64,000 bases of DNA from Roseicyclus sp. (GTDB taxonomy: Bacteria; Pseudomonadota; Alphaproteobacteria; Rhodobacterales; Rhodobacteraceae), in NCBI GenBank assembly GCA_018401055.1, contig JAGYLB010000115.1, positions 1-64,000 on the forward strand, in the 5' to 3' direction. Of the stretch, positions 43,274-52,460 are shown one piece after another (positions within the stretch are counted from its first letter, which is position 1; every line of letters begins with the position of its first letter). The notes beneath the pieces are model-generated. The model did not search any database. It was not told where the DNA came from and saw only the letters and a program-made list of their open reading frames with translations. A program made the position numbers and the translations under genes.

Positions 43274-43581
43274 ATGTCCAGCGATGACAAGAAGATACCG
43301 AAGACGCTGACGGACAGCGACATCAAGACCGAACACCAGTCGGGCCGCCGCACTTTCCTCGGCCTGATGGCTGTCGAGGTGCCGCCGGTGCCGCTGCCGC
43401 CTCGACCGGCGGGCAGGCGCAGGCGCAGGCGACCGACGTGGACAACGGCAACTGGACCGACCGGGGTGGTTGCGGGCGTGGCGGCGGCGGCCTTTACAGC
43501 GGGCGGACCGATGCCGACAACGGCAACATCACGGACCAGGCGGGCTATGGACGGGGCGCGCCCTACTGCTGGAGGCGCTGA
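43274..43581 (+). CDS. Small Tat-exported peptide with two DxDNGNxTDxxGxGRG motifs (frameshifted)
   Basis: I do not recognise a named family. The N-terminal 25 residues are polar, then GRRTFLGLMA, an Ala/Gly stretch and QAQAQA form a Tat signal peptide. The mature part, about 50 residues read in the second frame, contains DVDNGNWTDRGGCGRG and DADNGNITDQAGYGRG 25 residues apart and ends APYCWRR. The alternating Asp/Asn/Gly suggests calcium binding, and there are two Cys. One base is missing between 43380 and 43400 (308 bases, not a multiple of three). GGAGAC precedes the ATG. It is divergent from the cupin oxygenase gene and is followed by a strong terminator. Confidence 0.65.
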
Positions 43582-43596
43582 CCTGACGATTATCGG

Positions 43597-43625
43597 AAAA
43601 CGCGGCCTTTGGAGGCCGCGTTTTT
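43597..43625. terminator. Bidirectional Rho-independent terminator
   Basis: Perfect 8-bp CGCGGCCT/AGGCCGCG stem, four-base loop, flanked by AAAA and TTTTT. It serves both the Tat-peptide gene (plus) and the winged-helix regulator gene (minus). Confidence 0.9.
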
Positions 43626-43643
43626 CGTTTCCGGCCCTTTGGC

Positions 43644-44345
43644 TCAGATCATCTTGATGACGTCCTTGTCGATGGCCAGAACATAGCCCTTGCGGGCGAT
43701 GTTCTTGATCAACAGCTCGCTTACGATCTGGTTGCCCAGCGTGTCGCGCAGGCGCTTAATTCGGGTGGCGCCCGCGGCCTCGTCGGCATCGGTCTCGTGC
43801 TTGCCCGACACCATCGCCTCGATCTGCGCGCCCGACAGCACTTCGTCGTCCAGCCGCGCCTCGGCCAGCACCGACAGGGTTTCCATGGCGGCATCGGTCA
43901 GCTTGAATTCGAGGTTGTTGATCAAGACCACGCGTTCCTCGCGGCTGAGGATCAGCGACGAGACCGTTATTCCCTGCCGCTCGATCTGGCCGATGCGGCG
44001 GTTGAGTGTCACGATGGTGACGAGGAACACGAGGCAGGCGACCAGCAGCGCCGTGGCGAACACCATCAGCACGAAGATCACCGCGCGGTAGCTTTCCAGC
44101 ACCTTGGCAAACGAGGTGCCGGTTTGCGCCAGCACCTCCAGCACGCGGGTGGCGTCGGGGTTGCGCACATCGTTGAGCACGAAGACCTCGGCCACCGCGG
44201 CGTTGAAGGCATCGGCATCCGGCAGGTTCAGGAACAACAGCACCGCCGACGTCGCGAGGACCGCGACAACCGCCAGAACACCCAGTTGGACCACGCGCGT
44301 CGAGGCGATTCGCGTCTCAGAAACGGAGGAAGAATTCTCCGGCAT
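43644..44345 (-). CDS. Membrane-anchored winged-helix (OmpR/PhoB-type) regulator
   Basis: A 233-residue protein with two N-terminal transmembrane helices (about residues 20-40 and 88-112), a predicted periplasmic loop of about 45 residues between them, and a cytoplasmic C-terminal domain. That domain follows the Trans_reg_C pattern: EERVVLINNLEFKLTDAAME, LSGAQIEAMVSG, TRIKRLRDTLGNQIV and KNIARKGYVLAI. This is the reverse order of ToxR, which has its winged helix first. It probably senses a periplasmic signal and binds DNA directly. Its start overlaps the small periplasmic-protein gene by 29 bases, so the two are co-expressed and may form a sensor pair. Confidence 0.72.
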   Translation of the reverse strand: MPENSSSVSETRIASTRVVQLGVLAVVAVLATSAVLLFLNLPDADAFNAAVAEVFVLNDVRNPDATRVLEVLAQTGTSFAKVLESYRAVIFVLMVFATALLVACLVFLVTIVTLNRRIGQIERQGITVSSLILSREERVVLINNLEFKLTDAAMETLSVLAEARLDDEVLSGAQIEAMVSGKHETDADEAAGATRIKRLRDTLGNQIVSELLIKNIARKGYVLAIDKDVIKMI

Positions 44346-44607
44346 CGGCCCTCCTCGGGGTGAGGCCCGATTGATCGAAGACCGACACCACCTGCAACAA
44401 TTCCCAGCCGCCCTGCGCGATGCGCGCCGCGATCAGGGGCGTGGCGGCCCCGACCGAACAGGCATCGGCAGGCAGTTCGATCACACCGTAGTGCAGTCTG
44501 AGGGGGTTATCCATCTTTGCGCGATAGTCGGCGTAACACTCGGCCAGGGCGGGTCCGGCGACAAGGCTGGCGGCTGCGGCGATAAACAGGGTGCGGATGT
44601 AGGTCAT
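44317..44607 (-). CDS. Small periplasmic protein with a GWELLQVV (DUF4177-like) segment
   Basis: A 96-residue exported protein. Residues 1-22 are a signal peptide ending AGPALA; the mature protein has two Cys and the segment QGGWELLQVVSVFDQSG followed by EFFLRF, which resembles DUF4177. Function is unknown. The start at 44607 is chosen because the signal peptide begins there; longer readings add non-signal sequence. The 3' end overlaps the membrane regulator gene by 29 bases, suggesting translational coupling and a joint role, for example as a periplasmic partner. Confidence 0.6.
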   Translation of the reverse strand: MTYIRTLFIAAAASLVAGPALAECYADYRAKMDNPLRLHYGVIELPADACSVGAATPLIAARIAQGGWELLQVVSVFDQSGLTPRRADAGEFFLRF

Positions 44608-44821
44608 GGCATGCTCGATCAGTGAAACGGGGTCCCTGTGCCGGGACATCTGCAACCAGACATGCCGTGGACGCGACCTGTCATGCAATGACGGCGTCGG
44701 TTTCTGGTCCGTTATCCGATAACAGCCCGCCGATGTTGAGCGGCGGGCCCCGATGCGGCGGGGTGGTGTCATCGCGGTCCCCGATGGGGTCGGCCCATGA
44801 TCCCGAAGCAGGAGACGCGCC

Positions 44822-45286
44822 ATGTTCCAAACGCTTCGTACGACCCTTTCCGCTGCCGCGCTAAGCGCGGTGCTCGCCCTTGGTGCCATCGGCGCCAGCA
44901 CCGCGCCAGCCCATGCCGACAGCCGCGATGCGGCCGCCGTTCTGGGCGGCATCATTGCCCTCTATGCGCTTGGGCGGGCGCTGGACAACGGCAACACCCG
45001 TCATGTTCCGAGCCAGAACTACTACAACCCCGCCCGTCCGGCGCCGCAGGTCCACGTCCCGCATCGCCCCAACCAGATGGTCGCGCCCGCGCATTGCTAC
45101 CGCGAGTTCCAGACCCGCGATGGTTATTTCCGGGGCTATTCCGGACCCTGTCTGCAGCGCAATGTGCAGTTCGGGTTGCCCGATGCCTGCGCGCGGGAAT
45201 ACCGCACTGACCGTGGCCCGCAGCTGTTCTTCGGCGGGCGTTGCATGGCGCAATACGGCTGGGTGTCCGAACGGCGCCGTCACTGA
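44822..45286 (+). CDS. Secreted hypothetical protein
   Basis: I do not recognise this 154-residue protein beyond its being exported. It has a signal peptide to about residue 32 (STAPAHA), a hydrophobic stretch [18 protein letters not shown], a Pro/His/Asn-rich linker and a C-terminal part with four Cys ([33 protein letters not shown]) that could form two disulfides. The GCAGGAGA ribosome site is well placed before the ATG. The rnhB gene follows 94 bases later. Confidence 0.6.
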   Translation: MFQTLRTTLSAAALSAVLALGAIGASTAPAHADSRDAAAVLGGIIALYALGRALDNGNTRHVPSQNYYNPARPAPQVHVPHRPNQMVAPAHCYREFQTRDGYFRGYSGPCLQRNVQFGLPDACAREYRTDRGPQLFFGGRCMAQYGWVSERRRH

Positions 45287-45380
45287 CCGCAACCAACCCT
45301 TTTCGAGCAGGCGACAGGGCGGTCCCCATCGGGGGTCGCCCGTTCTTGTATCCGGGCAGGCCGCGTGGGATGACGCGGGC

Positions 45381-46019
45381 ATGGCCCGGACCTTTCCTGA
45401 TCTGACCGCTGAGACTGCCTTGGGCGGGCGCGTCTGCGGCGTGGACGAGGCTGGGCGCGGCCCGCTGGCGGGACCGGTTGCGGCGGCCGCCGTGGTGCTC
45501 GACCCCGCGAACATCCCCGAAGGGCTTAATGATTCCAAGGTGCTGAGCGCCGGGCGCCGGGCGGCGCTGTTCGACCAGATCCACGCCCGGGCCGAGGTCA
45601 GTCTGGCCTGGGCCAGCGTCGAGGAGATCGACCGGCTCAACATACGCGCGGCGTCCCTTCTGGCGATGCGGCGGGCGGTGGAGGGCTTGGGTTTCGTGCC
45701 CGATGCGGCGTTGATCGACGGCAATGCCTGCCCCGAAGGGTTGCCCTGCCGGGGTGTCACGCTGGTCAAGGGCGACGCGAAAAGCCTGTCGGTCGCGGCT
45801 GCCTCGATCATTGCAAAGGTGGCGCGCGACCGGGTGATGACAGCGCTGGCCGTCGAGTGCCCCGGCTATGGCTGGGAGGTCAACGCAGGCTATCCCACGG
45901 CGGTCCACCGCGCCGCCCTACTAGATCTGGGGGTCACCCCCCACCATAGACGGTCGTTCCGGCCCGTGCACAACATCTTGCTGTCTGCCCACGAACAACA
46001 CATTGATTCCAATAAATAA
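45381..46019 (+). CDS. rnhB: Ribonuclease HII
   Basis: RNase HII nicks RNA in RNA-DNA hybrids, including single ribonucleotides in DNA. The intact 212-residue protein has the [14 protein letters not shown] signature near residue 22 with the catalytic Asp-Glu pair, DSKVL, IDGN, the [21 protein letters not shown] block and [10 protein letters not shown]. The start at 45381 (MARTFPDL) leaves the usual short N-terminal lead; longer in-frame sequence overlaps the gene before it. It precedes ccrM, a common neighbour in Rhodobacterales. Confidence 0.95.
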   Translation: MARTFPDLTAETALGGRVCGVDEAGRGPLAGPVAAAAVVLDPANIPEGLNDSKVLSAGRRAALFDQIHARAEVSLAWASVEEIDRLNIRAASLLAMRRAVEGLGFVPDAALIDGNACPEGLPCRGVTLVKGDAKSLSVAAASIIAKVARDRVMTALAVECPGYGWEVNAGYPTAVHRAALLDLGVTPHHRRSFRPVHNILLSAHEQHIDSNK

Positions 46020-46048
46020 ATTGACGTCGAATCAGTTTTGGGCGACTC
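46005..46048 (+). promoter_or_regulatory. Three GANTC methylation sites in the ccrM leader
   Basis: GATTC (46005), GAATC (46029) and GACTC (46044) lie within 44 bases before ccrM, overlapping a TTGACG hexamer at 46021. GANTC is the CcrM target, and methylation of leader sites controls ccrM transcription in Caulobacter. Confidence 0.6.
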
Positions 46049-46059
46049 TGCCTGCATGA

Positions 46060-47202
<1,143 letters not shown>

Positions 47203-47255
47203 CACAAGGATGAACCGCGGGCACGCGCGATGATCCGCGCCTGGCCCGGGACTTG

Positions 47256-47289
47256 CCTCCGCCGATGCCCAAGCCCGGCGGGGGTTTTT
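47256..47289 (+). terminator. Rho-independent terminator of ccrM
   Basis: Nine-base-pair stem CCTCCGCCG/CGGCGGGGG with one G-T pair and an 11-base loop, then five T residues, 54 bases after the ccrM stop. Confidence 0.75.
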
Positions 47290-47330
47290 CATTTGCGGTG
47301 CGTCAACGCGCTTTGCGCGTCGACGCGTGC

Positions 47331-47421
47331 GAGGGGCTGTCTGCCTCCTCGGTCGCCATTGTCACTCGGACCAATGGCGTTCCAACGGCGACCACCGAGG
47401 ATATTTTGAAACAGAGAATGG
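47331..47421 (-). repeat. Interspersed gene-end repeat, copy D (diverged)
   Basis: Minus-strand copy with core CATTCTCTGTTTCAAAATAT then CCTCGGTGG, followed by a longer middle and GGCAGACAGCCCC. It begins 12 bases after the sua5 stop in the sense direction of sua5. It is more diverged and longer than copies A-C. Confidence 0.65.
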
Positions 47422-47432
47422 GACGGTCGGCG

Positions 47433-48390
47433 TCAGCTGCGCGGGGCCGCTGCCCGGCGCAAGCGATCGTTGATGGCGCGGCCGAGGCCCTGTTCCGGGA
47501 TCTCGGAGACGCGGATCGCGGGTGCGGCGCGCGCGGCAGCGAGTGCGTCGGCGGTGTGGAGAGCCGCAAAGAGGTTGGACGCGGCCTCGGAAAAATCGGC
47601 CGTGGGCGACAGGTTCAGGTCGCAGGGCATCGCGCCGAAGCCCAGTGTGATCTCGCCGGGCTGCGCGGCACCGCCAAGGATGAGGCGCGTCTCGGGGGCG
47701 TAGTGGCTGGCCAACTGTCCCGGCGCTTCGAGCCGCGCGCCGGGGGTGGTGTCGGCGATGAGGGGGCCTGTCAGATGTTCGATCGCCTCGCGTGGGAGGC
47801 CGCCTTCGCGCAGGAGCCGCGTGCCGCCGGGCGCAGGGGCGAGGATGGTGGATTCGACGCCGACCGTGCAGGGACCCGCATCGAGGATTGCCGCAATGCG
47901 GTCGCCCAGCCCTGCGAGGACATGCGTGAGCGTGGTCGCGGTGATCTTGCCCGAGGGGTTGGCCGACGGGGCGGCAAGTGGGCAGCCGGTGGCGCGCAGG
48001 ACGGCCTGCATGGATGCATGGGCCGGCACGCGGATGGCAACAGTCGGCAGGTTTAGCCGTGACCCGCGGCGACAGGCCGTGGTCAGGCTTCAAGGGCAGG
48101 ACAAGCGTCAGGGGGCCGGGCCAGAAGGCATGGGCGAGCGCCCGGGCCGGATCGGGAAAGGCGGCGATGCGTTCTGCGGCGGCCAGGTCGGGGACATGCA
48201 CGATCAGGGGATTGTGGCCGGGCCGTCCCTTGGCGGCATAGATCGAAGCCACGGCCACGTCATCGGTGGCGTCGGCGGCCAGCCCGTAGACCGTTTCCGT
48301 CGGCAGCGCGACAAGCCCGCCTTGCCGGAGCAGGGTCGCGGCGCGGGCATGGCCTGCGGCGGTATCGGGCAGGATTTCGGGTGCGGCCAT
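47433..48390 (-). CDS. Sua5/YrdC/YciO threonylcarbamoyl-AMP synthase (frameshifted)
   Basis: Makes threonylcarbamoyl-AMP from threonine, bicarbonate and ATP for the t6A modification of ANN-reading tRNAs. It has the YrdC-domain marks LPTETVYGLAADA, AKGRPGHNPLIVHV, CPLAAPSANPSGKIT and GVESTI, plus a C-terminal Sua5 domain (ASHYAPETRLIL ... SEIPEQGLGRAINDRLRRAA). A break near 48060 shifts the frame. The repaired length is about 319 residues, fitting the long Sua5 type rather than short YrdC. The start at 48390 follows MAAPEIL. Confidence 0.88.
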
Positions 48391-48520
48391 GGCTCTGACG
48401 TGACGTTGCGGTTGATCAGGGCGGGGATGCGCCCCTAGCCTTGGGGCGACAGGGCCGAGGGGGTAGCGCGGTTTGCGCCTCCGTGCAATGACAGGGCCCG
48501 CGACCTGAGGAAAGCCCCCC

Positions 48521-50212
48521 ATGCCCTACCGCGCCCCCATCGCCGAGTTCGAGTTCCTGCTGGCTCATGTCGCAGGCTTCGACCGTGTCGCAGCGCAAGA
48601 GCGCTACGCCGAGGCGACGCCTGACACGGTGCGCGCGCTGCTGACCGAGGCGGGGCGTATCTGCGAGGAGGTTCTGGCGCCGCTGAACCGGGTGGGCGAC
48701 CGGCAGCCGACGCGGCTGGAAAATGGCGTGGTGCGAACGCCGCCGGGCTATGCGGAGGGGTATCGCGCCATGGCCGAGGCCGGGATGACGGCGATCTCGG
48801 CCCATCCCGATCATGGGGGGCTGGGTCTGCCGATCACGGTCACGGCTTGCGTCAACGACATAGCGGGGGCGGCCTGTCTTGCGCTGCAGATGAACCCGCT
48901 GATGACCCAAGGCCAGATCGAGGCGCTGGAACATCACGCGAGCGAGGCGATCAAGGCGCTGTATCTGCCGCGGCTGACGAGCGGGGAATGGTCGAGCACG
49001 ATGAACCTGACCGAACCGCAGGCGGGCTCGGACGTGGGCGCGCTGACGACGAAGGCCGAGCCCGCGGGCGGCGGCACCTACCGCATCACCGGGCAGAAGA
49101 TCTACATCTCTTGGGGTGACAATGATTTCACCGAGAATGTGGTGCATCTGGTGCTGGCGCGGCTGGACGGGGCGCCCAAGGGGACCAAGGGCATATCGCT
49201 GTTCCTTGTCCCCAAGCTGATCCCCGATGCGCAGGGCAATCCCGGCGTGGCCAATAGCTTGAAGGTCGTGAGTCTGGAGCACAAGCTGGGCCTGCATGGC
49301 TCGCCAACCTGTGTGATGCAATATGATGGCGCGACCGGCTGGCTGATCGGGGAGGAAAACCGGGGCATGGCCGCGATGTTCACGATGATGAACAATGCGC
49401 GGTTGGGCGTGGCGCTGCATGGCGTATCCATCGCGGATGCCGCGACGCAAGCGGCTGTGGCCTATGCGGCAGGGCGCAAGCAGGGGCAGCCGCTGATCGC
49501 GGGGGGCACCGGCACGATCCTTGACCATGCCGATGTGCGCCGCATGCTGATGGAGATGAAGGCCGAGACCTTTGCCGCCCGGGCGCTGGCGCTGGATCTG
49601 GCGGTGTCGATCGACCTTGGCCATGCGGGCGACGAGGGTCAGGTCGCGCGGGCTGCCGTTTTGACACCCATCGCAAAGGCTTATGGGACGGAGATGGGTC
49701 TGAAGGTCGCCAATATCGGCATTCAGGTTCATGGCGGCATGGGCTTCATCGAGGAAACAGGTGTGGCGCAATTCGCGCGCGACGTGCGGGTGGCCGCGAT
49801 CTACGAAGGCACCAACGGCATTCAGGCAATGGACCTTGTGGGCCGCAAGATGGTCGATGGCGGGTCGTCGATCCGTATGCTGATCGACGCGGTGGAGGCC
49901 GAGGCGGCAGATCACCCGATGGGCGCGCCTGTGGGTGCCATGGCGGGCACGCTTCGGGATGCCACTGACACGCTGCTGGCGATGGACCTCAACAACCGCT
50001 TCGGTGGCGCGGTGCCCTACCTTATGGGCTTCGCCCGGGTCATGGGCGCGCTCTACCATCTGCGGGCGGCTGCGGCGGGCGATGCCGCGCGCGGGGCGCT
50101 GGCGCGGTTCTACATCGACCGTCTGCTGCCCGAGGCGCATGGTCTTTTCGCGCAGGCCCGCCACGGGGCGGCTGGCCTCTATGATCTCTCGCCGGACGAT
50201 CTGGCGGCGTGA
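48521..50212 (+). CDS. Acyl-CoA dehydrogenase (long, DmdC-like)
   Basis: An intact 563-residue flavoprotein of the enlarged acyl-CoA dehydrogenase group with an extra C-terminal domain. Visible marks are HGGLGLP, NLTEPQAGSDVGAL at the FAD/substrate site, NIGIQVHGGMGFIEETG and YEGTNGIQAMDLVGRK carrying the catalytic-base region. The same group includes DmdC, the methylmercaptopropionyl-CoA dehydrogenase of DMSP demethylation common in Roseobacters, but other long-chain or branched acyl-CoA substrates fit equally; no other dmd genes are nearby. GTGA overlap with the next small gene shows coupling. Confidence 0.85.
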   Translation: MPYRAPIAEFEFLLAHVAGFDRVAAQERYAEATPDTVRALLTEAGRICEEVLAPLNRVGDRQPTRLENGVVRTPPGYAEGYRAMAEAGMTAISAHPDHGGLGLPITVTACVNDIAGAACLALQMNPLMTQGQIEALEHHASEAIKALYLPRLTSGEWSSTMNLTEPQAGSDVGALTTKAEPAGGGTYRITGQKIYISWGDNDFTENVVHLVLARLDGAPKGTKGISLFLVPKLIPDAQGNPGVANSLKVVSLEHKLGLHGSPTCVMQYDGATGWLIGEENRGMAAMFTMMNNARLGVALHGVSIADAATQAAVAYAAGRKQGQPLIAGGTGTILDHADVRRMLMEMKAETFAARALALDLAVSIDLGHAGDEGQVARAAVLTPIAKAYGTEMGLKVANIGIQVHGGMGFIEETGVAQFARDVRVAAIYEGTNGIQAMDLVGRKMVDGGSSIRMLIDAVEAEAADHPMGAPVGAMAGTLRDATDTLLAMDLNNRFGGAVPYLMGFARVMGALYHLRAAAAGDAARGALARFYIDRLLPEAHGLFAQARHGAAGLYDLSPDDLAA

Positions 50213-50435
50213 CGGCCGATTTGGGCTTCCGCTGGACTGTCCGGCGCGGCGAGGTGCTGGTCACCCACCATGGCCGCCCCGCCGCGACGCTGAGGGGTGA
50301 GGTCGCGGCCGCGTTCCTGTCCCACGCCGACCCCGACGCGCCGGAAGATGTGCAGGAAGACCTCGCGCGGTTGACGGGCAACTACAAGCGGGGCAATGAA
50401 CGCAACGCCAGATCGCACCCCGGAACCGCAGATGA
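50209..50435 (+). CDS. Small conserved-looking protein coupled to two metabolic genes (frameshifted at C-terminus)
   Basis: About 75 residues, starting at a GTG that overlaps the acyl-CoA dehydrogenase stop. The sequence (VRRGEVLVTHHGRPAATLRG, then LARLTGNYKRGNER) is a compact basic protein without signal peptide or helix. As sequenced the frame stays open to 50595 inside the next gene. Adding one C to the CCCC run at 50418-50421 gives HPRNRR and a TGA at 50433-50435 that overlaps the ATG of the following gene in the ATGA manner. That neat overlap is why I prefer this end. Function unknown. Confidence 0.5.
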
Positions 50436-51493
50436 TCCATACCCCCATCGAAACGGCCCCTGCGCCGGGCGAGGCCACCGAGGTCGCCGAGGGCGTGCTG
50501 TGGCTGCGGATTGCGCTGCCGATGGTGCTGGACCATGTCAACGCCTATGCGCTGCGCGACGGCGATGGCTGGACGCTGGTGGATACCGGGCTTGATACCA
50601 AGAAGACCCGCGCGATCTGGGAGGCGGCGCTGGCCGGACCGCTGAAGGGTCTGCCGGTGCGGCGCCTGATCGTGACGCACCACCACCCTGATCATGTGGG
50701 ACTGGCTGGCTGGTTTCAGGCGCAAGGCGCCGAATTGTGGATGACGCGCACCGCCTGGCTGATGGCGCGGATGCTGACCCTGGACGAGCAGCCGCTGCCC
50801 GCGCCCGAGACGCTGGAGTTTTGGCGCAGTGCCGGGATGGAGGCGGCGGTGTTCGAGGCGCGGCGGTCTGAGCGCCCGTTCAATTTCGCCGATATCGTGC
50901 ATCCGATGCCTCTGGGGTTTTCTAGACTTGTGGAGGGTGGAACGTTCCAGATGGGCGGGCGCGTCTGGGATATCCGGTTTGGGCAAGGGCATGCGCCCGA
51001 TCACGCGACCTTCTGGAGCCGCGAGGATGATCTTGTCATCGGCGGCGATCAATTGTTGTCGACGATTTCGCCCAATCTGGGCGTCTATGCGACTGAACCC
51101 GGAGCCGATCCAGTGGGCGAATGGCTGGACGCCTGCGCCGCGCTGGAGCCCCATGCCCGCGACGCGCATCTTGTGCTGCCCGGCCACAAGCTGCCCTTCA
51201 CCGGCCTGCCGGATCGGTTGCGACAGATGATCGGCAACCATCACGGGGCGCTCGACCGGCTGCGGACGCATCTGGCCTCGGGGCCCAGAACCGCGGCGGA
51301 GTGCTTTGCGCCGCTGTTCAAGCGGCAGATCGACAGCGGCACCTACGGCCTTGCGCTGGTCGAGGCGGTGGCGCATCTGAACCACCTGCATGCCCTTGGC
51401 GCCGTGACCCGTGACCGGCGCGCGGATGGTGCGTGGCTCTATTGCCTCAGCCCCGGACCCTGCGGCGCGATGCCCCTACGCCCAAAGGGCTGA
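50432..51493 (+). CDS. Metallo-beta-lactamase-fold hydrolase
   Basis: A 353-residue MBL-fold protein with the metal-binding THHHPDHVG near residue 86 and further ligand segments GQGHAPDHATFWS, VIGGDQLL and LPGHKLPF. The C-terminal helical part (GNHHGALDRLRTHL) resembles glyoxalase II-like and LACTB2-like thioesterases/hydrolases. Its place after an acyl-CoA dehydrogenase gene suggests hydrolysis of a thioester. The ATG at 50432 is preferred to 50396 because of the overlap with the preceding small gene. The frame is intact. Confidence 0.78.
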   Translation: MIHTPIETAPAPGEATEVAEGVLWLRIALPMVLDHVNAYALRDGDGWTLVDTGLDTKKTRAIWEAALAGPLKGLPVRRLIVTHHHPDHVGLAGWFQAQGAELWMTRTAWLMARMLTLDEQPLPAPETLEFWRSAGMEAAVFEARRSERPFNFADIVHPMPLGFSRLVEGGTFQMGGRVWDIRFGQGHAPDHATFWSREDDLVIGGDQLLSTISPNLGVYATEPGADPVGEWLDACAALEPHARDAHLVLPGHKLPFTGLPDRLRQMIGNHHGALDRLRTHLASGPRTAAECFAPLFKRQIDSGTYGLALVEAVAHLNHLHALGAVTRDRRADGAWLYCLSPGPCGAMPLRPKG

Positions 51494-51561
51494 CAGGCAG
51501 CATGGAATGCGGTATTCCCCGTCCGACCGCGAACAAGACACCCCGGACCGGAGGGAACGAC

Positions 51562-51702
51562 ATGGCCGAGAACAAGCACAAGCAAGGCGAGATGGATATC
51601 ACCGAGCAGGAAAAGACCTTTGCCGGTTTCATGCGCATGAGCGTGAATGTCGGGATCGTCTGCATCGCCATCGTCGTCTTCCTGGCGCTTTTCGCAAGAT
51701 GA
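51562..51702 (+). CDS. aa3-type cytochrome c oxidase subunit IV
   Basis: A 46-residue protein with a charged, Lys/Glu-rich N-terminus (MAENKHKQGEMDITEQEKTF), then one transmembrane helix (about residues 28-45). Length, FAGFMRMSVN just before the helix and lack of anything further match the bacterial aa3 subunit IV (COX_aa_su_IV). A GGAGGGAA ribosome site is upstream. Its stop overlaps the ATG of the following lipoprotein gene. Confidence 0.8.
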   Translation: MAENKHKQGEMDITEQEKTFAGFMRMSVNVGIVCIAIVVFLALFAR

Positions 51703-52349
51703 AACGACTGCTTCGGGTCTGTGTCGCGCTGGTGCTAGCCGGCGCGCTGACTGGCTGTGCCGCGGAAAGTGTCTGGGCACCCGAAGAGACGGTGCAACGT
51801 GCGGCCTACAGGCCGGGCGGCGTGCCGACCGTGACGCTGATGACCATGGTCTCGAATTCCAATGGGACAGGCGGGCATTCGGCGCTGATCATCGACGGCG
51901 CGCAACGTCTGGTTTTTGATCCGGCGGGCAGCTGGCACCATCCGCTGGTGCCCGAGCGCAACGATGTGCTTTACGGCATGGGCGAGCCCTTCATGGGGTT
52001 CTATGTCGATTACCATGCGCGCGAGACTTACCATGTCGTGATGCAGGAGATCGACGTCACGCCCGAGACGGCGGCGGCGCTGTCGGCGGCGGTGCAGAGC
52101 TATGGCGCGGTGCCGCAGGCGCAGTGCTCCCTTTCGATCAGCCGGGTCCTGAGCCAGACGCCCGGCTTCGAATCCGTGGGGACAAGCTGGTTTCCATTGC
52201 GTACGATGCAGCGTTTCGGCGCGCTGCCCGGCGTGCGTGAGCGGCAGATCTTCGACGATGATTCGGACAACAATCTCGAACTGCTTCAGGCGCAGGCGCG
52301 TGCGGCACAGGTGCAGGCGTTGGCCGCGGACATCGCAGCGGCGAACTGA
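51699..52349 (+). CDS. Lipoprotein with possible permuted NlpC/P60-like domain
   Basis: A 216-residue lipoprotein: the signal sequence ends in the lipobox LTGC (Cys20). The mature part has GTGGHSALIIDGAQRLVFDP near residue 56, YVDYHARETYHVVMQEI and then a single Cys in QAQCSLSISRVL near residue 147. His first, Cys later is the order seen in circularly permuted NlpC/P60 papain-fold proteins, so a cell-wall or lipid amidase role is possible; this is inference. The start overlaps the coxIV stop (ATGA). A terminator follows at 52397. Confidence 0.6.
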   Translation: MKRLLRVCVALVLAGALTGCAAESVWAPEETVQRAAYRPGGVPTVTLMTMVSNSNGTGGHSALIIDGAQRLVFDPAGSWHHPLVPERNDVLYGMGEPFMGFYVDYHARETYHVVMQEIDVTPETAAALSAAVQSYGAVPQAQCSLSISRVLSQTPGFESVGTSWFPLRTMQRFGALPGVRERQIFDDDSDNNLELLQAQARAAQVQALAADIAAAN

Positions 52350-52396
52350 GCCACCTACACGAAGGGCCAACGCGGCACTCCGGTTTCCGAAAAAGC

Positions 52397-52426
52397 AAAA
52401 CCCCCGGGCCATGGGCGCGGGGGTTT
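52397..52426. terminator. Bidirectional terminator between lipoprotein gene and rpsU
   Basis: AAACCCCCG/CGGGGGTTT, 9-bp stem with an 11-base loop, with T-rich tails on both strands. It ends rpsU (minus) and the lipoprotein transcript (plus). Confidence 0.85.
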
Positions 52427-52460
52427 ATCTTTCAACGGCTCACGAACCGATCAAAGGCGT

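Noticed and set aside
44711..44748. A hairpin (GCCCGCC/GGCGGGC) with an adjacent GTTATC-CGATAAC palindrome, considered as a terminator or riboswitch.
   Set aside because: There is no T run on either strand and no known riboswitch core, so it is not listed as a feature.
48521..50212. A firm DmdC assignment for the acyl-CoA dehydrogenase.
   Set aside because: Size and motifs fit but no dmdA, dmdB or dmdD is nearby and residues cannot separate substrates, so only DmdC-like is stated.
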